64,000 bases of DNA from Apostichopus japonicus (Eukaryota; Echinodermata; Holothuroidea; Aspidochirotida; Stichopodidae). Every line of letters starts with the position of its first letter. Within the stretch, counting starts at the first letter, position 1. Position numbers and translations under genes: made by a program. Positions 12,159-25,678 of this stretch are shown piece by piece. The stretch lies in assembly GCF_037975245.1 (NCBI RefSeq), contig NC_092564.1, positions 16,127,984-16,191,983 on the forward strand. Reading direction: 5' to 3'. The notes below the pieces were generated by a model, which was not told the DNA's origin, did no database searches, and saw only the letters and a program-made list of their open reading frames with translations.

Positions 12159-15100
12159 CTGTGGGAGGTTGAGTTTGTTCAAAATCATCTTTCGAGCCAC
12201 CCGAGGAGGAATTCTTGGATGCTATCAGGATAATGTAATTCAGATTCTGTGGTATGCATGGCTAGCCATTAGAGTGTTGGGCAAAGTAAACCACCTTATA
12301 ACTTACATCGTACAAGCATTAGTGATCAGTTTTGTTTATCCAATACCACATTACTCAGCATGGACGGGAGCAACTATATTTGCAACTATATTTGTGACAC
12401 TGCCGTGCAAGTTTAAATGCCAAAGTCTTTGCTTGTACTCTTTTTCTTGATGGTGAAAAGTTATTTAGAAGTTTTTGGAAGTTCCGACTTCTTCACTGGG
12501 ATTCAGAATAAATGAAAGGGAGGGCGGAATATCTATACGAGGTAAATAGTACGGCTGACGTTTTATCAACCTAAACGTCAGTAGAGGATCATGGAATCAG
12601 TTGTGGGCTTTTCAAGAGTCCTATTAGGTCAAATGTGTCTCTACTTCTCTAATTTGCATATATCGTACTGATAGACACAAGTTCCATCAGTTGTGCACAT
12701 CATAAAGGCTGTAACAGTGAAAGAGACATTTGTCGTTATCGTTCCTGCCAAGGATTTGATACAGAAAGTGATGTTCTTACATTATTGGTACCATCATGTC
12801 TTTCTGGTTTTAAGAACAGTTTAATATCACAAAGCAGCCAGGTGCACTTCCACTCTTTGCAAACATTAGCTATCAGTGTGTTTCCATGTCAATGAGGTAA
12901 AATATAAAGTGTCTATTACTCTAATTTATGTTATATTGCTGTGTAAAGCATTGATTAAGTTATTATCAATGTGCAGCCATTCGTAACGATAAATTCTGAT
13001 ATTGAACCACAAAATTAATCTCCTCCAGGCATAAATCAAAGGCACCACCCACACCAAGCTAACTAGCAAAGATAAGATATATCAGGGTAGCAGGGACACA
13101 CAGCATTAGCAGAGGTGATGTGTGAATAGTGCTAAAAGTATCATGTCAGCTTTGTGCTTGTTATCTGTAGTCTGGCATAATGTTTCAATCTTGCAATTAC
13201 CAAATATAAAACTAGAACTGCATTTGCCTGCAAAACACGCAGTATTGTAGTGCGCGTGGAGTGCTTGCAGTATTAGGAAGAGCTTGTAGGTTGTTCGTGG
13301 TGTTATTTTTTGGGTGGACAACACACCAGGGAGAGTAGTCATGTAGGTACCTACAAAGTGAGGGCGCTTGTGAGTGCCGTGACAGGCTCAGAACAAGTTG
13401 GCTAGCCTCTGAAAACTGCAAATGTACAGAGACTATATGAAACTTTCAGTTTCAACGTCCAGTCATGTAGGTATTGTTCACTTGCCAAGTAATGCCAATA
13501 TTGTTGTGCGAACGTGCACTACAATAACAAAGTGTACTTGTAAACAAATTTACTTGTTTTACATAAAGAGGAGTGAATTAAAAGCGAGTTGGGATGGCTG
13601 GCAGCATTACACATGAATGCAGTGAAGGTGGAAAACGGTATGGTGGACCAGGATGACGCAACAATTCATTAGACAGCTAAATAGAAGGGTACAGTACACC
13701 CCAATTAAAACAAATAAGAAAATAAAAGGGATCCACAGCACTTTCACCAACAGAGGGAAGATTTTTTGAAAGTACATAGAAACATCAGGGAGATTGTTTT
13801 ACCATAGAGAGAATAACAAAAAGAATAAGCAAAACAAAGAGTTTGCAAAATACTGTTGGGAGTCTGGGAGACTGATTCATTTGATTGAAAAGTTGAAAGA
13901 TACCATTAGTTCTGCATAAAAGCACTCATATACAATTTTCCCAACCCCCATCTCCCTTCACCTACCACATCCCCTCCCCTTATTCCTCCTTGATCCTCTT
14001 TTCTCTAGGCTGGGCACTGTACCCTTCCCAGCAAAATTCCATCATGACAAACATCAGAAGCGAAAGGAGATTTGGTTTAATTATAATTTAAGGGCGGGCG
14101 GATAGAGGAAGATGACAATTAAACAGACTTGAAACAATAATTTTCTGTTCTACCAGCAAAATTAGTGCAATGAAAAGAAGCAAAATGATCCAACTACTTT
14201 CTATGTCATTGTCAAACATACATAGAACGATTCTGTTCTGTTCAATTGAAAGAATCTCCTCATGGTCGTTACGCACAAATGCATCTCTCAGAGAAGCAAC
14301 AACGACCACGATCAAAACTTTGGCAACGCTTCGGCGGCGACAATCCAAAAGTTTCTAGAAAAAAGGTCAGACTTTGGTCTCTGCGACGAAGCAGGTCACA
14401 CCTGTCCTCTCAGAGAAAATATTTCCTTTACTGTGTTGACGAATTTTCTTTCATGCCTCTGTTGTTACACCTGCCGTTATCGGTCTATTCCAGGTTCATC
14501 AAGGAATATTACGCAAATAGTCAAATAGATCAACGTCTTCATCCCGCTTCCCTGCGTATCTACGTAGACTCTTGTTTTCTCTCCATCTCTCTCTCTCTCC
14601 ACCGTCTCCCGAATGTCTCACCTATCCATTAGGCCTGTAAATTTCAGCTCAATAGAAAATGGATTTCCACCACCAGAAAATTGATTTTCATCAGATTGAA
14701 AATAGAAAAGAGAGAAGATGCTGTCCCATATTAAATGCAAGTCTCATGGAGGTAATATAAAAAGGAGCTCAATATTTGCAGTGGCTCTCGCTAGGCCAAC
14801 GGCTCCAATTGATTTTCCTGTCCTCATATTTATGACGGAGCTGTGAAGAAGCATGACTCTGTAACTATTTCTAATGAGTATGAAGTGGTGTGAAAAGAAA
14901 AGTTTTGAACCAAGCAAGCATTCCATCAGACTCTGGTATCGATCAGGTATCTGTTTGTGGTAGGGTTTTCGCGGTTATCAGCGGTCTTGCGAAAGCTTGC
15001 AGAGTCTTCGGCGAATGATATCCTAACATATCCGGAGAAAGTTCTTTCTCAAACGAGGAGGATATCAGCGAGAAGCCTGGTCTCACGTCATCTTCGAAAC

Positions 15101-16702
15101 ATCATCTCTTAAAGATTGTCTGTCAATCTGTCTGTCTGTCTGTCTCGTCGGATGTTGGATAAGAGAGCCGGCCCTATTAGTCCGATGTGCAAACTGTCAA
15201 AGATAATGAGATCATCTCTGAAAGTACTGTAGCATTGAATGGTGCATTTTTTTCCTGGCATAAGTTTCTGGAAACTACCCAGACTGGACACTTTATAAAT
15301 TCTCAGAATTGTTACAAGAGTCATACATGAATTCAAGTGCTTCTTTGCATTTGTTTAGATTAATATTCGATACAAACAAATCCCATAACAATGAAGTGTA
15401 TTATATTGACAGCTTGCAACTACGCGACAAGCAGTCTAGAAAGTCCACACAATTCCAATTATGTGTTTTGCATGTGAAGTGAATACAATATTATCAAATA
15501 TGTTTGGGTGCTGAAATTTTTGTTGAAATGGTTATTAATTAGTATCTCTTAAAATAGGATTCATTTGACAAAAAAAAATAGCTGAGAATAAGTTTTAGTT
15601 TGACCAAATGCACAAATGATTTGTGTTGTTGACAGGACAAGTTTATAATTAATATCAGTTGATTATCTCAGTTTTTGGTGAAGCATCATTCAGTATGAAA
15701 AAATGTTATGATGCAGACCAATGACTACTTCTGATGTATTATCTATTCTTAGCAGTATTTTGTGTGGGTTCTGATTTCGAAGGTTAAAGAAATAAACGGA
15801 TTTGGACCTCAAGAAGAAAGGTCTTACAATTCTAGGCGAACTGTGAAGTACGTAAACATCCCTTATATGGAGCGGTATTATTAGTCTGAGCTGTTAGTGA
15901 CTGTAGTTTATGATCGCTCGGGGTTGAAGGATTTAGTTTAAATCATTTTTCTGTTTCAGATAAAAGAAATTAGAACCGGCCCTGGATGCTGCAGTTCTCA
16001 TTTGCAACATAAATCTAGTCTACATATCAGATTGTGAGAGAATTATGATCAGAAGTTGTTAAATTTGCTGGTAAATATTGAGATAATCAGAAACAGAAAT
16101 AACAAAGATAGAGTCCTCAGAGGGGGGCCACCTTTGTCATATTTTATGATGGTTTTATTATTATTATATATTTTTTTTACTGTGAAGGAATAAGGAATAA
16201 ACACATGTCAGTGTGCATAGTTTAGGTTACCTTAAAAATAGAGAAATTTGTTGGAAATTAAAACATCTTGTCACTTTGTTTGATGTGTGTTTATGGGGGA
16301 GGGGGGTTGGGGGGGGCATGGGAGGGAGATCAGTCAAGCCCAGCATGAATCTAATCACAGAATCATGTGACTTTGTTCATACATATGTTTCTCAGTTCAA
16401 TTCAAGAAATGCAGATTTGAACCTGTATTATTATCAGTCTTTGATAAGACAGTCGACCTATCATGGCTACGTGAAACCGCAGTATGTTAATATTAATATT
16501 CCTCGATGGGGGCACAGGGAACACTGGAATTTGATGGCGAAAACTTTGTACATGGTGCATCACTTGTTTATTGAATATTTAAGTAAATAACACCTTTTAA
16601 TCAACCATGTTTCAAATGGTTGTAACTGTATTAATTTCTTTAATAGCAAGATAGAGCAGTATTCGCTAGTATTCAGTTATCTGCAAATTTTGATGTAACT
16701 TG

Positions 16703-17088
16703 ATAATAATAATAATAATATTTAACAGTTCTTATATAGCGCAACTTACAATAAAGTCTCGCCCGCTGTACTTCACCCTGGTCATTGGTAACTTGTCACA
16801 CCTACACACCAAAGTGTGCACAATTCAAACAATCTCTCCTGGGGCACCACAGTGCACCACAGCCACGTGTCCCCTGGGGGACTTCCCATAGGGTGCAGCC
16901 ACAAACCGGCGCACGCAACTTTATTTACAAGTCACCTCGCAAGTCCCCATTTATACACCTGGGTGAAGAGAGACAATGGAGATAAAGTGCCTTGCCCAAG
17001 GACACAACGCAATGATCTGGCCAGGACTTGAACCTGTAATCCTTAGATCACAAGTCCACTGCCTTAACCACTTGACCACAACGCCCTC
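16703..17088 (-). mobile_element. tRNA-derived SINE with TAA-type tail
   Basis: Read on the - strand, the element starts at 17088 with GAGGGCGTTGTGGTCAAGTG. Pol III box A (TGGTCAAGTGG, 17078-17068) and box B (GTTCAAGTC, 17033-17025) both match their consensus, with normal tRNA-like spacing of 34 nt. A body of about 300 bp follows, and the - strand end is a (TTA)n microsatellite at about 16721-16703. This layout of tRNA-like head, body and short-repeat tail is that of a SINE. It is not a tRNA gene because no clean acceptor and anticodon stems can be folded. It has no protein and would depend on a LINE for mobility. Confidence 0.85.
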
Positions 17089-19329
17089 ATGATCATGGGA
17101 ACAATGCAGAGCTGTATCTCCCTGATGGTAGTCTGTATTCTACACACACACTATATCTTCATTGCAGTTTGACTGTTCACAAAGGACTCCATAGCTGAAA
17201 TCTCTTGTCTTGCTACATTGATGATCAATATATATGATGGTATAGGCATCAGGTACCCATCATTACAGTGACCGTGTACCATGACTCATTTTCACCTATT
17301 TCAAGAACAGTGTGACCGCCATTCCTCAGCTGGTGAATACTTTTTTCAGATGGCAACAGATAAATCTCTGCATCTATATTCAGTTTCGACTAAATTTAGC
17401 AGAGAGTCCGAGAGGGCTCGACCATAGCGACGCTGCGTCCCTTTTTTTCCCTTTTTTTTTTAATCAGCCTCTGGATCATCGTTGATTAAAAGCAGTCTTT
17501 CAATTTGATTGGAACTGAGTCAACGGTCTTCTGTGATTACAATCCTCGCTCTTATTTTAATTTTTCCAGCCTTGTGTGTCTCCGTATCCTCTTGCATGGC
17601 TTGGAGTACATATCTCTATCTCTCTCACGTTCTCCTCTTCAATTACACTAAAGAACATGCGGCTGTCCTCTTTGGTTTTATGATACTTTACACGCTATTT
17701 TATCAGTTCGCCAATCGTAGGAAGTCTTAATTAGTTGATTTGGTTAAGCTGTCTCGACCCGAAATGGAAAACCATACCAGTCTTGCAATCCTAGTTCTAG
17801 TAACTATATTAAAGGCTGTTTCCTCATCCGTGGCTGTCGTTCTTCTTAAATTGAGTCGAGATCAAACAGTAATCAAATTCTTGTTTAAGGCCGAAGGTCC
17901 TAATTGACTTAAACGAACTCATATTCTAAGAGTTCATCGTAGTGATTTAAGTATTTCCATGGAAAAGGCAATATTCACTTGGACTAATTTATTCGTTACG
18001 ACGGATAAGTGTTTTAGTTGCCACGCATGGATCTAGGGTGGAATGAGAGGTGTGGTGTACTTGAAGGCTGCAGCTGGGGGTGGGAGAGGCTATGTGGGAG
18101 ATGTGGTGAGGGAGGATGGGTCAGAAGGGAGAATAGTGAAGATACGCAACTGAAATAATAATCATATAAATCTCGCTCCATTTAAAATTTAATCTTCATG
18201 GAGGCAAAACCATCTTGTGCATCAAATATACCAATACATGTTATAGGAAATTGATAGCTAAATGGGCACAAGCTTTCATAATGTAAACTAAAAATTTCTT
18301 GTTGAACATCATCTTACAATATAGTGCTGCATGGGATTCAATAATTTTGTCGCAACCTTGGTTTTTAGTAGTTTAGTAGCAAATTTAGAAGGCTATAGCT
18401 CTAAGATGGATATGCCAGGATGTTGCTGTTGTTGACAAAGTGTAACAAGAATGCCTTATATGTTTTTGGGAAATATTTTTGCAGGGAATGCTTTCCAATG
18501 AATGTAGTCAGATCTGCTGTAAAGTACATGTAAAATGCTATTAGGTTATTAAGATTATTAAGTCTTGACAGTGTATTTTTTCTACGGTTCAGTACACAAC
18601 TTAAGCTTGTTAGAAGCCTATCATATGTCCTACCTCTTGTGGTAATTAATCGCAACTTGTCCAGTCTGTTTGCGAACGAACCACTCGGCGATGTTCAGAG
18701 ACAAGAGTCCAAGTTGGAGGACCTCCTCGAGGATACTCTCATCTTCAGATTGCATTTTTTACGAAAAGAGGGAAGATGTAGAAGCGGCTAGACTCCTCCG
18801 GGTCTGACATTGATCATCCTCGGAGGATGCGAGAAGAAACGGAGGAAAACTGAGAAGACTCTCTCTCTGTTGTACATGGTCAAAAACACAAAAAAAGAAG
18901 AAAATAAATAAATACATAAAAGGAGAGGAGAGGAGAGGATAAGGAGAAGAAAATGGGAATTGATGCATTGTATAAAATATTCGCATTTAAGGGTTAAATT
19001 ATGAATGGTTTTCCGTTCTAGCATTTTAACGAAGAATGTAAATACAGTGGAAGATTCATGATTCTTTGATCCAGGAAACCGTAGAAAGTAGTAAAAGTAC
19101 GCTTGGAAATGATTGCTGCTGGTTTATTATTAAACCTATTCAAATCAAATAGTACATTATTATTGACAAGTGGCTGTAAGTCGTGTTGTGGCATCTGTCA
19201 CGATGCGCACATCATTGAAAATGATTTGAACAAACTGCACAGTAGGCAATTCATTGGGTTTGAATAGTTTCTAAACACCAAAAGCAGGGAAATATGAAAG
19301 GACTTGGTAGGATATATACACGGTTTTTA

Positions 19330-20060
19330 CTCACCTGAGCCTTCACATTGTACACAGACATAGCATAGATGAGGGTATACATTGTTGTAACCCACCTCAG
19401 CCTTCACATTGTACACTGATGTAGTGTACATGAGAATATGGACATGGTTGTAACCCACCTCAGCCTTCACATTGTAAACAGACTTAGCATACATGAGAAT
19501 ATGGACATGGTTGTAACCCACCTCAGCCTTCACATTGTACACAGACATAGCATAGATGAGGGTATACATTGTTGTAACCCACCTCAGCCTTCACATTGTA
19601 CACAGACATAGCATAGATGAGGGTATACATTGTTGTAACCCACCTCAGCCTTCACATTGTACACTGACGTAGTGTACATGAGAATATAGACAAGGTTGTA
19701 ACCCACCTCAGCCTTCACATTGTAAACAGACTTAGCATACATGAGGCTATAGACATGGTTGTAACCCACCTCAGCCTTCACATTGTACACTGACGTAGTG
19801 TACATGAGAATATAGACATGGTTGTAATCCACCTCAGCCTTCACATTGTACACAGACATAGCATACATGAGGCTATAGACATGGTTGTAACCCACCTCAG
19901 CCTTCACATTGTACACTGACGTAGTGTACATGAGAATATAGACATGGTTGTAACCCACCTCAGCCTTCACATTGTACACAGACATAGCATTGATAAGGGT
20001 ATACATGGTTGTAACCTGGTGCCTAAGCCTTCACATTGTACACTGACGTAACATACGTGA
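19330..20060. repeat. Minisatellite, 61/63-bp units, twelve copies
   Basis: The core CAGCCTTCACATTGTA recurs at 61-64 bp spacing from about 19337 to 20025. There are three variants of the second half of the unit: A (ACTGACGTAGTGTACATGAG, 63 bp), B (ACAGACATAGCATAGATGAG, 61 bp) and C (AACAGACTTAGCATACATGA, 63 bp). On the - strand the 63-bp units read as a 21-residue repeat (VYNVKAEVGYNH...), but the 61-bp B units shift the frame. This splits the array into two open frames (19327-19569 and 19584-20006), so I do not call a gene. A last degenerate copy ends near 20060. Confidence 0.95.
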
Positions 20061-21161
20061 GGTGCTTCCTCGCTTCTTTTTTTAGGAAGTCAGCTAATTC
20101 TTCATGATATAGGACTGAATTTCGTGAACAATACCATCCGTTTCTGTATATATAGTTAAACTTGCATGTAGATATGATTTAAGAGATCACATTCTTAGTT
20201 TACCAAAAAGTATTCATTTAGCTACAGACTTTCTCAGATCTAGTGTCACATGCACAAACATGAATGGAGAAAAGCATATTACCAATACAGACAGTCGGCA
20301 ACACAATTAGTGTACACACCGAATGTTATAATATTAAAGCATATATAAGTACAATATGCTTAAACTGGAGACATACTGGATGGCGTAAGAGTGGTTTCAT
20401 TATACAGTTCACTGGGTTTGCGAATATGCGTGAAATTTGGAGCCGCCAAAAGCCTGCAAAGATTCTGCGATTTCCATAATGCAATTTTCCAACTGACCAA
20501 TGGAATATGCATTGTAAGATGTGGGAAGTTGGAAGTTCAGTTTATAATCAAGTTAAGTTTACCTAAGTTGTCTCCATGGGCTCGGTGGTCGTACCGCGAA
20601 TCCACGAGCATGAATCTAGGCCTTGAACTGAGAGTGGTGAACGTTTCTATCCTGACAGAAATTAGATTAATTTTTTGAGGGACAGTAAGAAAATAAAACC
20701 TTCAAAATTTGTCCGGTGAGAGGACAACCTGTTACTAAAAACTTGCACTAGAAACAATGAGAATATGGGAAATGGTGGCATCGATATTTTCCAGTGTATA
20801 AGTAATATGTATGACACTAAATTTGTCGGGATAAAAGATATTTTTTCTGTTGAATTGAACTTACACTAACTCCTCAATTCTGAAACATCCAAATGTGTTA
20901 TTGTGTGTGTGAGTGTATGTGTGTTTAAACTACCTAGATCTCTTGTAGGATTGAGAGGTGCATTGTTATCTAGTTATATGAAAATATGACATGATATTAT
21001 AGTCAGAATATTTAATTAATACGTCACGTTAATTACCAATACTGGATGCTGCTCTAAAGCTTACATATATACATGTTCTGTTCGGTTCATGGTGGTCATT
21101 GATTTAAAAGTAATTCTTTTCTTGTAACTCTCTCTTTTTTTTATTCTCTCTCCTTTTCCAG

Positions 21162-21278
21162 AGTAAGGCCAAAATAAATATCTCAGACAGCTCATGTCCA
21201 GAAAGAATTGTTACAGTCACAGGATCCCCAGAGGCTATTCATAAAGCTTTCCAGATGATAACAGATAAATTTGAAGAG
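21162..21278 (+). CDS. PCBP: PCBP-family gene, second part of KH1 (partial CDS)
   Basis: The exon is 117 nt and encodes 39 residues in phase 0. It begins SKAKINISDSSCPERIVTV, continues TGSPEAIHKAFQMITDKFEE, and matches the back half of PCBP KH1 (human: SGARINISEGNCPERIITL). Visible hallmarks are the beta strand KINIS, the CPERIVTVTG strand and turn, and the final amphipathic helix AIHKAFQMITDKFEE. The acceptor is TTTTCCAG after a T/C-rich tract and the donor is GAG|GTAAGG. In the family KH1 binds C-rich single-stranded RNA or DNA, and the proteins act in mRNA stability, translation and splicing in nucleus and cytoplasm. It lies 11.0 kb downstream of the 33-nt exon and reads directly on from it (REE|SKA). 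No frameshift or internal stop is present. Confidence 0.97.
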
Positions 21279-22659
21279 GTAAGGCAATTGAACCAGAATT
21301 TGTCACATTCCAAATCATTGATGCAATCTGCCAAAGTTTGGATCGTTAGGTGAACACAATAGAGCTATTGTTATAATCTTAGGCCTCAACTATGGCAAGT
21401 CCCATCAATGTGTCTTGCTTATGATAAGCGTGATGATGCTACCCATTCGTGATTTATGTGAAAGGCTGCAGATATCTGTTTGTTCATGGCATTGGATAAA
21501 AATAACATATATATATATATATATATATCTTAACATATATTGTGACAAAGTTGACAGACTGTGTCCATATTTTGCTGTTATCATGTATCTATTCTTTATT
21601 AAAAAATAATCATGGTTAAAATTGGGATTGAATATTTAATCCACGCTGGTTGTTTCTTCTTCGTCCATTGTGAAGCGAAATCAATAGTGCAATCTGATCA
21701 AACTCAGACCATCATAAGTTATCAAATGGCAGAATAATCAATTTTCTCTTTTTAATTTCATCCATCCTGATAATTTCTTTTTATTGTTTTGTTACACTCT
21801 GGTATCCTCTGGTCTTTCCTTCTTCCTCTTCTTCTTCCAACTTTTTATGACTCAAATGAGATTGAAAAATATTCCTTGTTTGTTTAAGGATTGTGTGAAG
21901 ATATCAAAGAAGACTTAAGTCAAGTCACCAATTATATTTTTCAGCCCCTTTCCTAATGGCTATACAATACTTTGAGGGAGTTTCCATAACCTCCAATTGA
22001 GTATCCCTGCTAATATACTGTTGCAAAATTCCAGTCAATTTAGAGACTTGAAGTGAGCATTAAATTGCCCTTTGCTTAAACCGAGCTATAAATTGTACCT
22101 TAATTGCCTGATATCCATTAGCCCTGCAGGTCAGTTGGAATCACTAGAGATGGGTGCTGGTAAGGATGATCCCTTTATGATCTCATCTCAGAGATTGGTT
22201 GTAATGGTTTCTCTTTGCGGCTCCCATCTCTCTTTCCACCTCTTCCTTCCTTCCTTTCTTACTTTCTCTCACTCTCTCACAAAAAAAAGTTGAGACAGAT
22301 GAGCCTACCCTGTCAAGTTCAATTTCACAGAAAGGTATGGCTGAGATTCCCCACAGTTAGTCAAATGGATAATTTAACTGACCTGAGAGACTTATAGGGG
22401 TCACATGTAGTGACCTTTCTGTTATGGTAAATTTGCTTTTAGTAGAAGTAGTAAAACATCGTATTGAATAGGAGTACTGTTTGATGGTATTGCTGTTGAC
22501 TAGCTGGTAATGGGCTTTACACTGAGAGGTCCTTCTCATTTCTTTAGGGCTAGAATATGCCCATAGTAAGGTTGGATTTATACATCCAAATGTCTTCTAA
22601 TGATCAAGTTTTATAACCTTTTTTCTGTGTTTTCATTGTGAGTTTTTCTAGGAGATTTA

Positions 22660-22723
22660 TATGTATGTATATGTATGTATGTATATATATATATATATAT
22701 ATATACAGTATATATATATATAT
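22660..22723. repeat. ATGT/TA microsatellite
   Basis: Three or four ATGT-type units lead into (TA)n, broken once by CAG at 22706-22708. Such tracts can melt or form cruciforms. I see no other role. Confidence 0.95.
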
Positions 22724-23561
22724 TAAGAATAATAAGCTTCCTTTGTCATGTTTGCAACTAAATATCTGTCTTCACACATCTTCCACCCCAGGGCAAAGAA
22801 AATATAAATTGTTTACGGTTTATTGCAAGTACTGACCCAACAGATGTTTAAGATCTTTCGAGAGAAATGTCAAAACAAATATAGCTATAGCTTTCTTTTC
22901 GTGTAAGAATCTGGGCATGCAGATTTCTTAATTATTGTCCTTTTATATATACAAGGTCATGGCATAGTTTCAACAAATTGCTTGCACATTTTCCACTTGA
23001 GAAGAAACAGATGGGTTTCTTATTGATTGCAAGGGAACCTTGCAATGGATGTAACTTTCACATGAATTCAGTGTGGAATATGGAGCAAAATTTGTGTAAA
23101 TGTTTAGTTCTGAAATGTAACCTGCTGCTTACATTTTTTTGAAGTATGGTTCACGTTTCAAGAAATCGTGACCTACATATGAGACCCCATGTGAGAGGTC
23201 TTTTCAAGAAAAAGTGTCAGACATATTTTTGTGCCACCAAATCTCTCCCATCACATCTGCAGATAGAATTTGTTTCATTTTGACAGTAATTGTGACCCCC
23301 ATAAGCCGAACAGCCCGCGTTGTATCAAGGAAACTATCCATATTCCCGCCCAGAGTTTCAAATAAAGAAGCCAACTAGTAAAGCATCATTGCATTGATAT
23401 TTGTTCAAATTTTTCTTTTTACTATTAAAAGCCTAGATGGGAGAGCACATTCACGAGCTAATTACTGCACATTTGTTCTATTTATACAATAAAAAAAGTT
23501 TTCTTAATAATTGCTTTTTACATGAAAGTATACTATTGTGCTTACAGTATCACTGTATCTT

Positions 23562-23892
23562 GGATTGTGTGGGCACCAACATTTTAGTATTAAATGGATG
23601 TTATAAAATAATTCTGCAATCAACATTGCTTTAAATTTAGCCCCAAATTAATTTTTCAGTCAAATTATACCAACATAGAAATGTTTTTGGTATAAAAGTA
23701 GAAAAATTTATCTTGGGATTTTGTGGGCACCAGGATTTTAGAAAGACTGGTTCATATGCAGTGTGGGCACCAAAAGAATGTATTTATACCAGTATAGATT
23801 GTGTGGGCACTAAACTTGTAGTATAAAATGGATTTTATTATTATTCTGTATTCATAGAACATTGCTTTGAAGTAAAAAATTATTCAGTAATG
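23562..23892 (+). repeat. Direct repeats around a GTGTGGGCACC core
   Basis: A block of about 100 bp at 23562-23662 reappears in diverged form at 23797-23892. Both run GGATT/AGATT-GTGTGGGCAC, then a stretch resembling TAGTATTAAATGGAT, then ATTCTG and ACATTGCTTTRAA. The core alone also occurs at about 23729 and 23762 in between. No protein frame is preserved. Confidence 0.8.
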
Positions 23893-24443
23893 TCTTAGCC
23901 GATTTGATCTTTATTTTATTATCTTATTAAAATCGGAAGCTAGGTTAAACTTATAAATTCGGTGATGTTGAGAATAAATGAGCAAACACAACCAAAACTG
24001 CTCTCAACACCTCTTTATGTGGTATGGTATATATATATACTACTCATAATACTTAAGCTGTCTTTTAACTTATTACCTCCAGAAAAAATATTCCACAAAT
24101 TATACATTGACTAATGATCCCAATCAGGCAATAATGTAAGGAAGTTTTTAAATGCAAAAAGTCAAAATTGTTTAAAAATCCCTGTTTGACATTCTTCGGT
24201 GACTGATTAACCTCCTTACAAACCCTTCCCAAGTGGGGCTCTTTGGGTTATAAAGTTAAGCTGATGAGATTTTACAGGTGGAGTGTTTTACAAGGTTGAG
24301 AGGGATAACTGTGAATGGCTCCTGAATAATAATTAATCATGGCCTTCATTTCAAACACACTCTTTTGTGGAGCCTTTGCATTGACCTGCTTTCAGGACAA
24401 AAACGGGATACGTCAGCGATTCGTTTTATGACATTTATTCACC

Positions 24444-24571
24444 GCAAACTGAGAACATGCACCAAACAAACACATGAGATGCTTTTCAAGGGAGAACTCG
24501 TTTGTCACTTCTGGTGGAATATTAACTAAGGCATATTACTGATTGACGAATATATCAGCAATGGGGAAGAA
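24444..24571 (+). repeat. Dispersed repeat block P, copy 1
   Basis: This begins GCAAACTGAGAACATGC and contains CAAACAAACACATGAGATGC, TTCTGGTGGAATATTAACTA and TACTGATTGACGAATAT-like segments. A diverged copy lies at 25851-25985, 1.4 kb away in the same orientation. No terminal repeats or coding capacity are visible. Confidence 0.85.
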
Positions 24572-25678
24572 GCAGGGAAAAAAAAGAACAAAAAAAAAAG
24601 ACAAGAATGTGAGATGTGTTGTAAATCATTGAAATGACATTTCTCATTCATTTCTTTATTAATGTTGTTTATGTTTTGTTAACGTCTGGGAGCAATGAGT
24701 TACCCCTCAAGAATGCCCAAATGATCCTTGGACAAATGACAGGGGTTGAACAGTCAACCCATGTTTGGTCCTCAGAGGGGTAGACGGTAGGATGGAAGCG
24801 ACTTCCATCCATGATTAGGAAAGAAAAATAGGTTTAAACGGTACATTTGTTGTGATTGCTCTGCTCAAAGCTCTGTTGATGTAGCTGAGAAAACATGTCA
24901 TTTGTCTAGTGACATTTGACAAGACAGCGGTTACCAGGTCAGTCATCATCTGATGGGGGGGGGGGGGGGATAATTCTGAGCAAATAGAGGATCCCCATAA
25001 TAGATCATGAGATGGAGGAGTTGTGTTAGCTTGTGATTTGAAATGTAGAAATGAAAACAGAATTAAGAAAAGTCAACATAGGATGAAGAATTTTCACTGG
25101 GTATTAAATGCTTTCTTGAACAGCCATTACATAAAGGTACTTTTTATTCCTGGGGGTGGGGTGGGGTGGGGGAGGGATGGATGTATTGTGTGTTTCATCT
25201 TATTGTGGTGTAGGAAGATAAGGGCATATGGAAAGAAGGAAAGAGTTTCATGTGAGGGAATGATGGATTGAAATTTTATTTCCTTAATCCAATGACTCAA
25301 CGTGCATCTGCACCATGTTGTGTTTACAGATCTGTGACCCTATCTTTGCTTATAATATGTTAAACTTAAGACAAATGTTTTTCCCTTCCTTAAAGCTGTA
25401 TTTTATGTCAAACGTTGTCATAATCTGCTGGGATACCCTTTTCAATCATTTAACAGAAAAGTAATGAGGACCGTGGAAAGAAACTTGTCAGTGTAACATT
25501 AAACTTTGCACCAGGCAGGATGACATTATAGGCAATCAATTTTCGATACAAGATCAATTGGTTATTATATTCATAGCATGATTCAAATGATTATATTAAA
25601 TAGATTTCTCATAATATGGCTGTTTATTTTACTCCCCCCCTCCCCCTTATCCTTGCCATTGCACTATGGCAATTTGTG

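Larger units (their letters stand above)
10169..21161 (+). other. PCBP: Intron between the KH1 exons (10,993 bp)
   Basis: The stretch is bounded by GTAAGC and TTTTCCAG. It contains a 77-bp minisatellite (about 10775-11580), a foldback element (11681-12158), a tRNA-derived SINE (16703-17088) and a 61/63-bp minisatellite (about 19330-20060). Between these it is unique AT-rich sequence with CpG-richer patches at about 14265-14345, 14930-15090 and 18665-18700. I recognise no exon in it. The open frames at 12169-12450, 14246-14632 and 17509-17730 show no recognisable domain. Confidence 0.9.

Noticed and set aside
12169-12450. 93-residue hydrophobic open frame beside the foldback element, as a membrane protein or transposase remnant
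   Set aside because: No recognisable domain or catalytic motif, a start close to the inverted arm, and nothing to support expression.
17013-17088. tRNA gene
   Set aside because: Boxes A and B are present, but the acceptor and anticodon stems do not pair well and a SINE body follows.
19327-20006. Two - strand open frames with a 21-residue repeat, as a repeat-protein gene
   Set aside because: The 61-bp units shift the frame and split the array. There is no non-repetitive coding sequence around it, and the pattern is that of a minisatellite.
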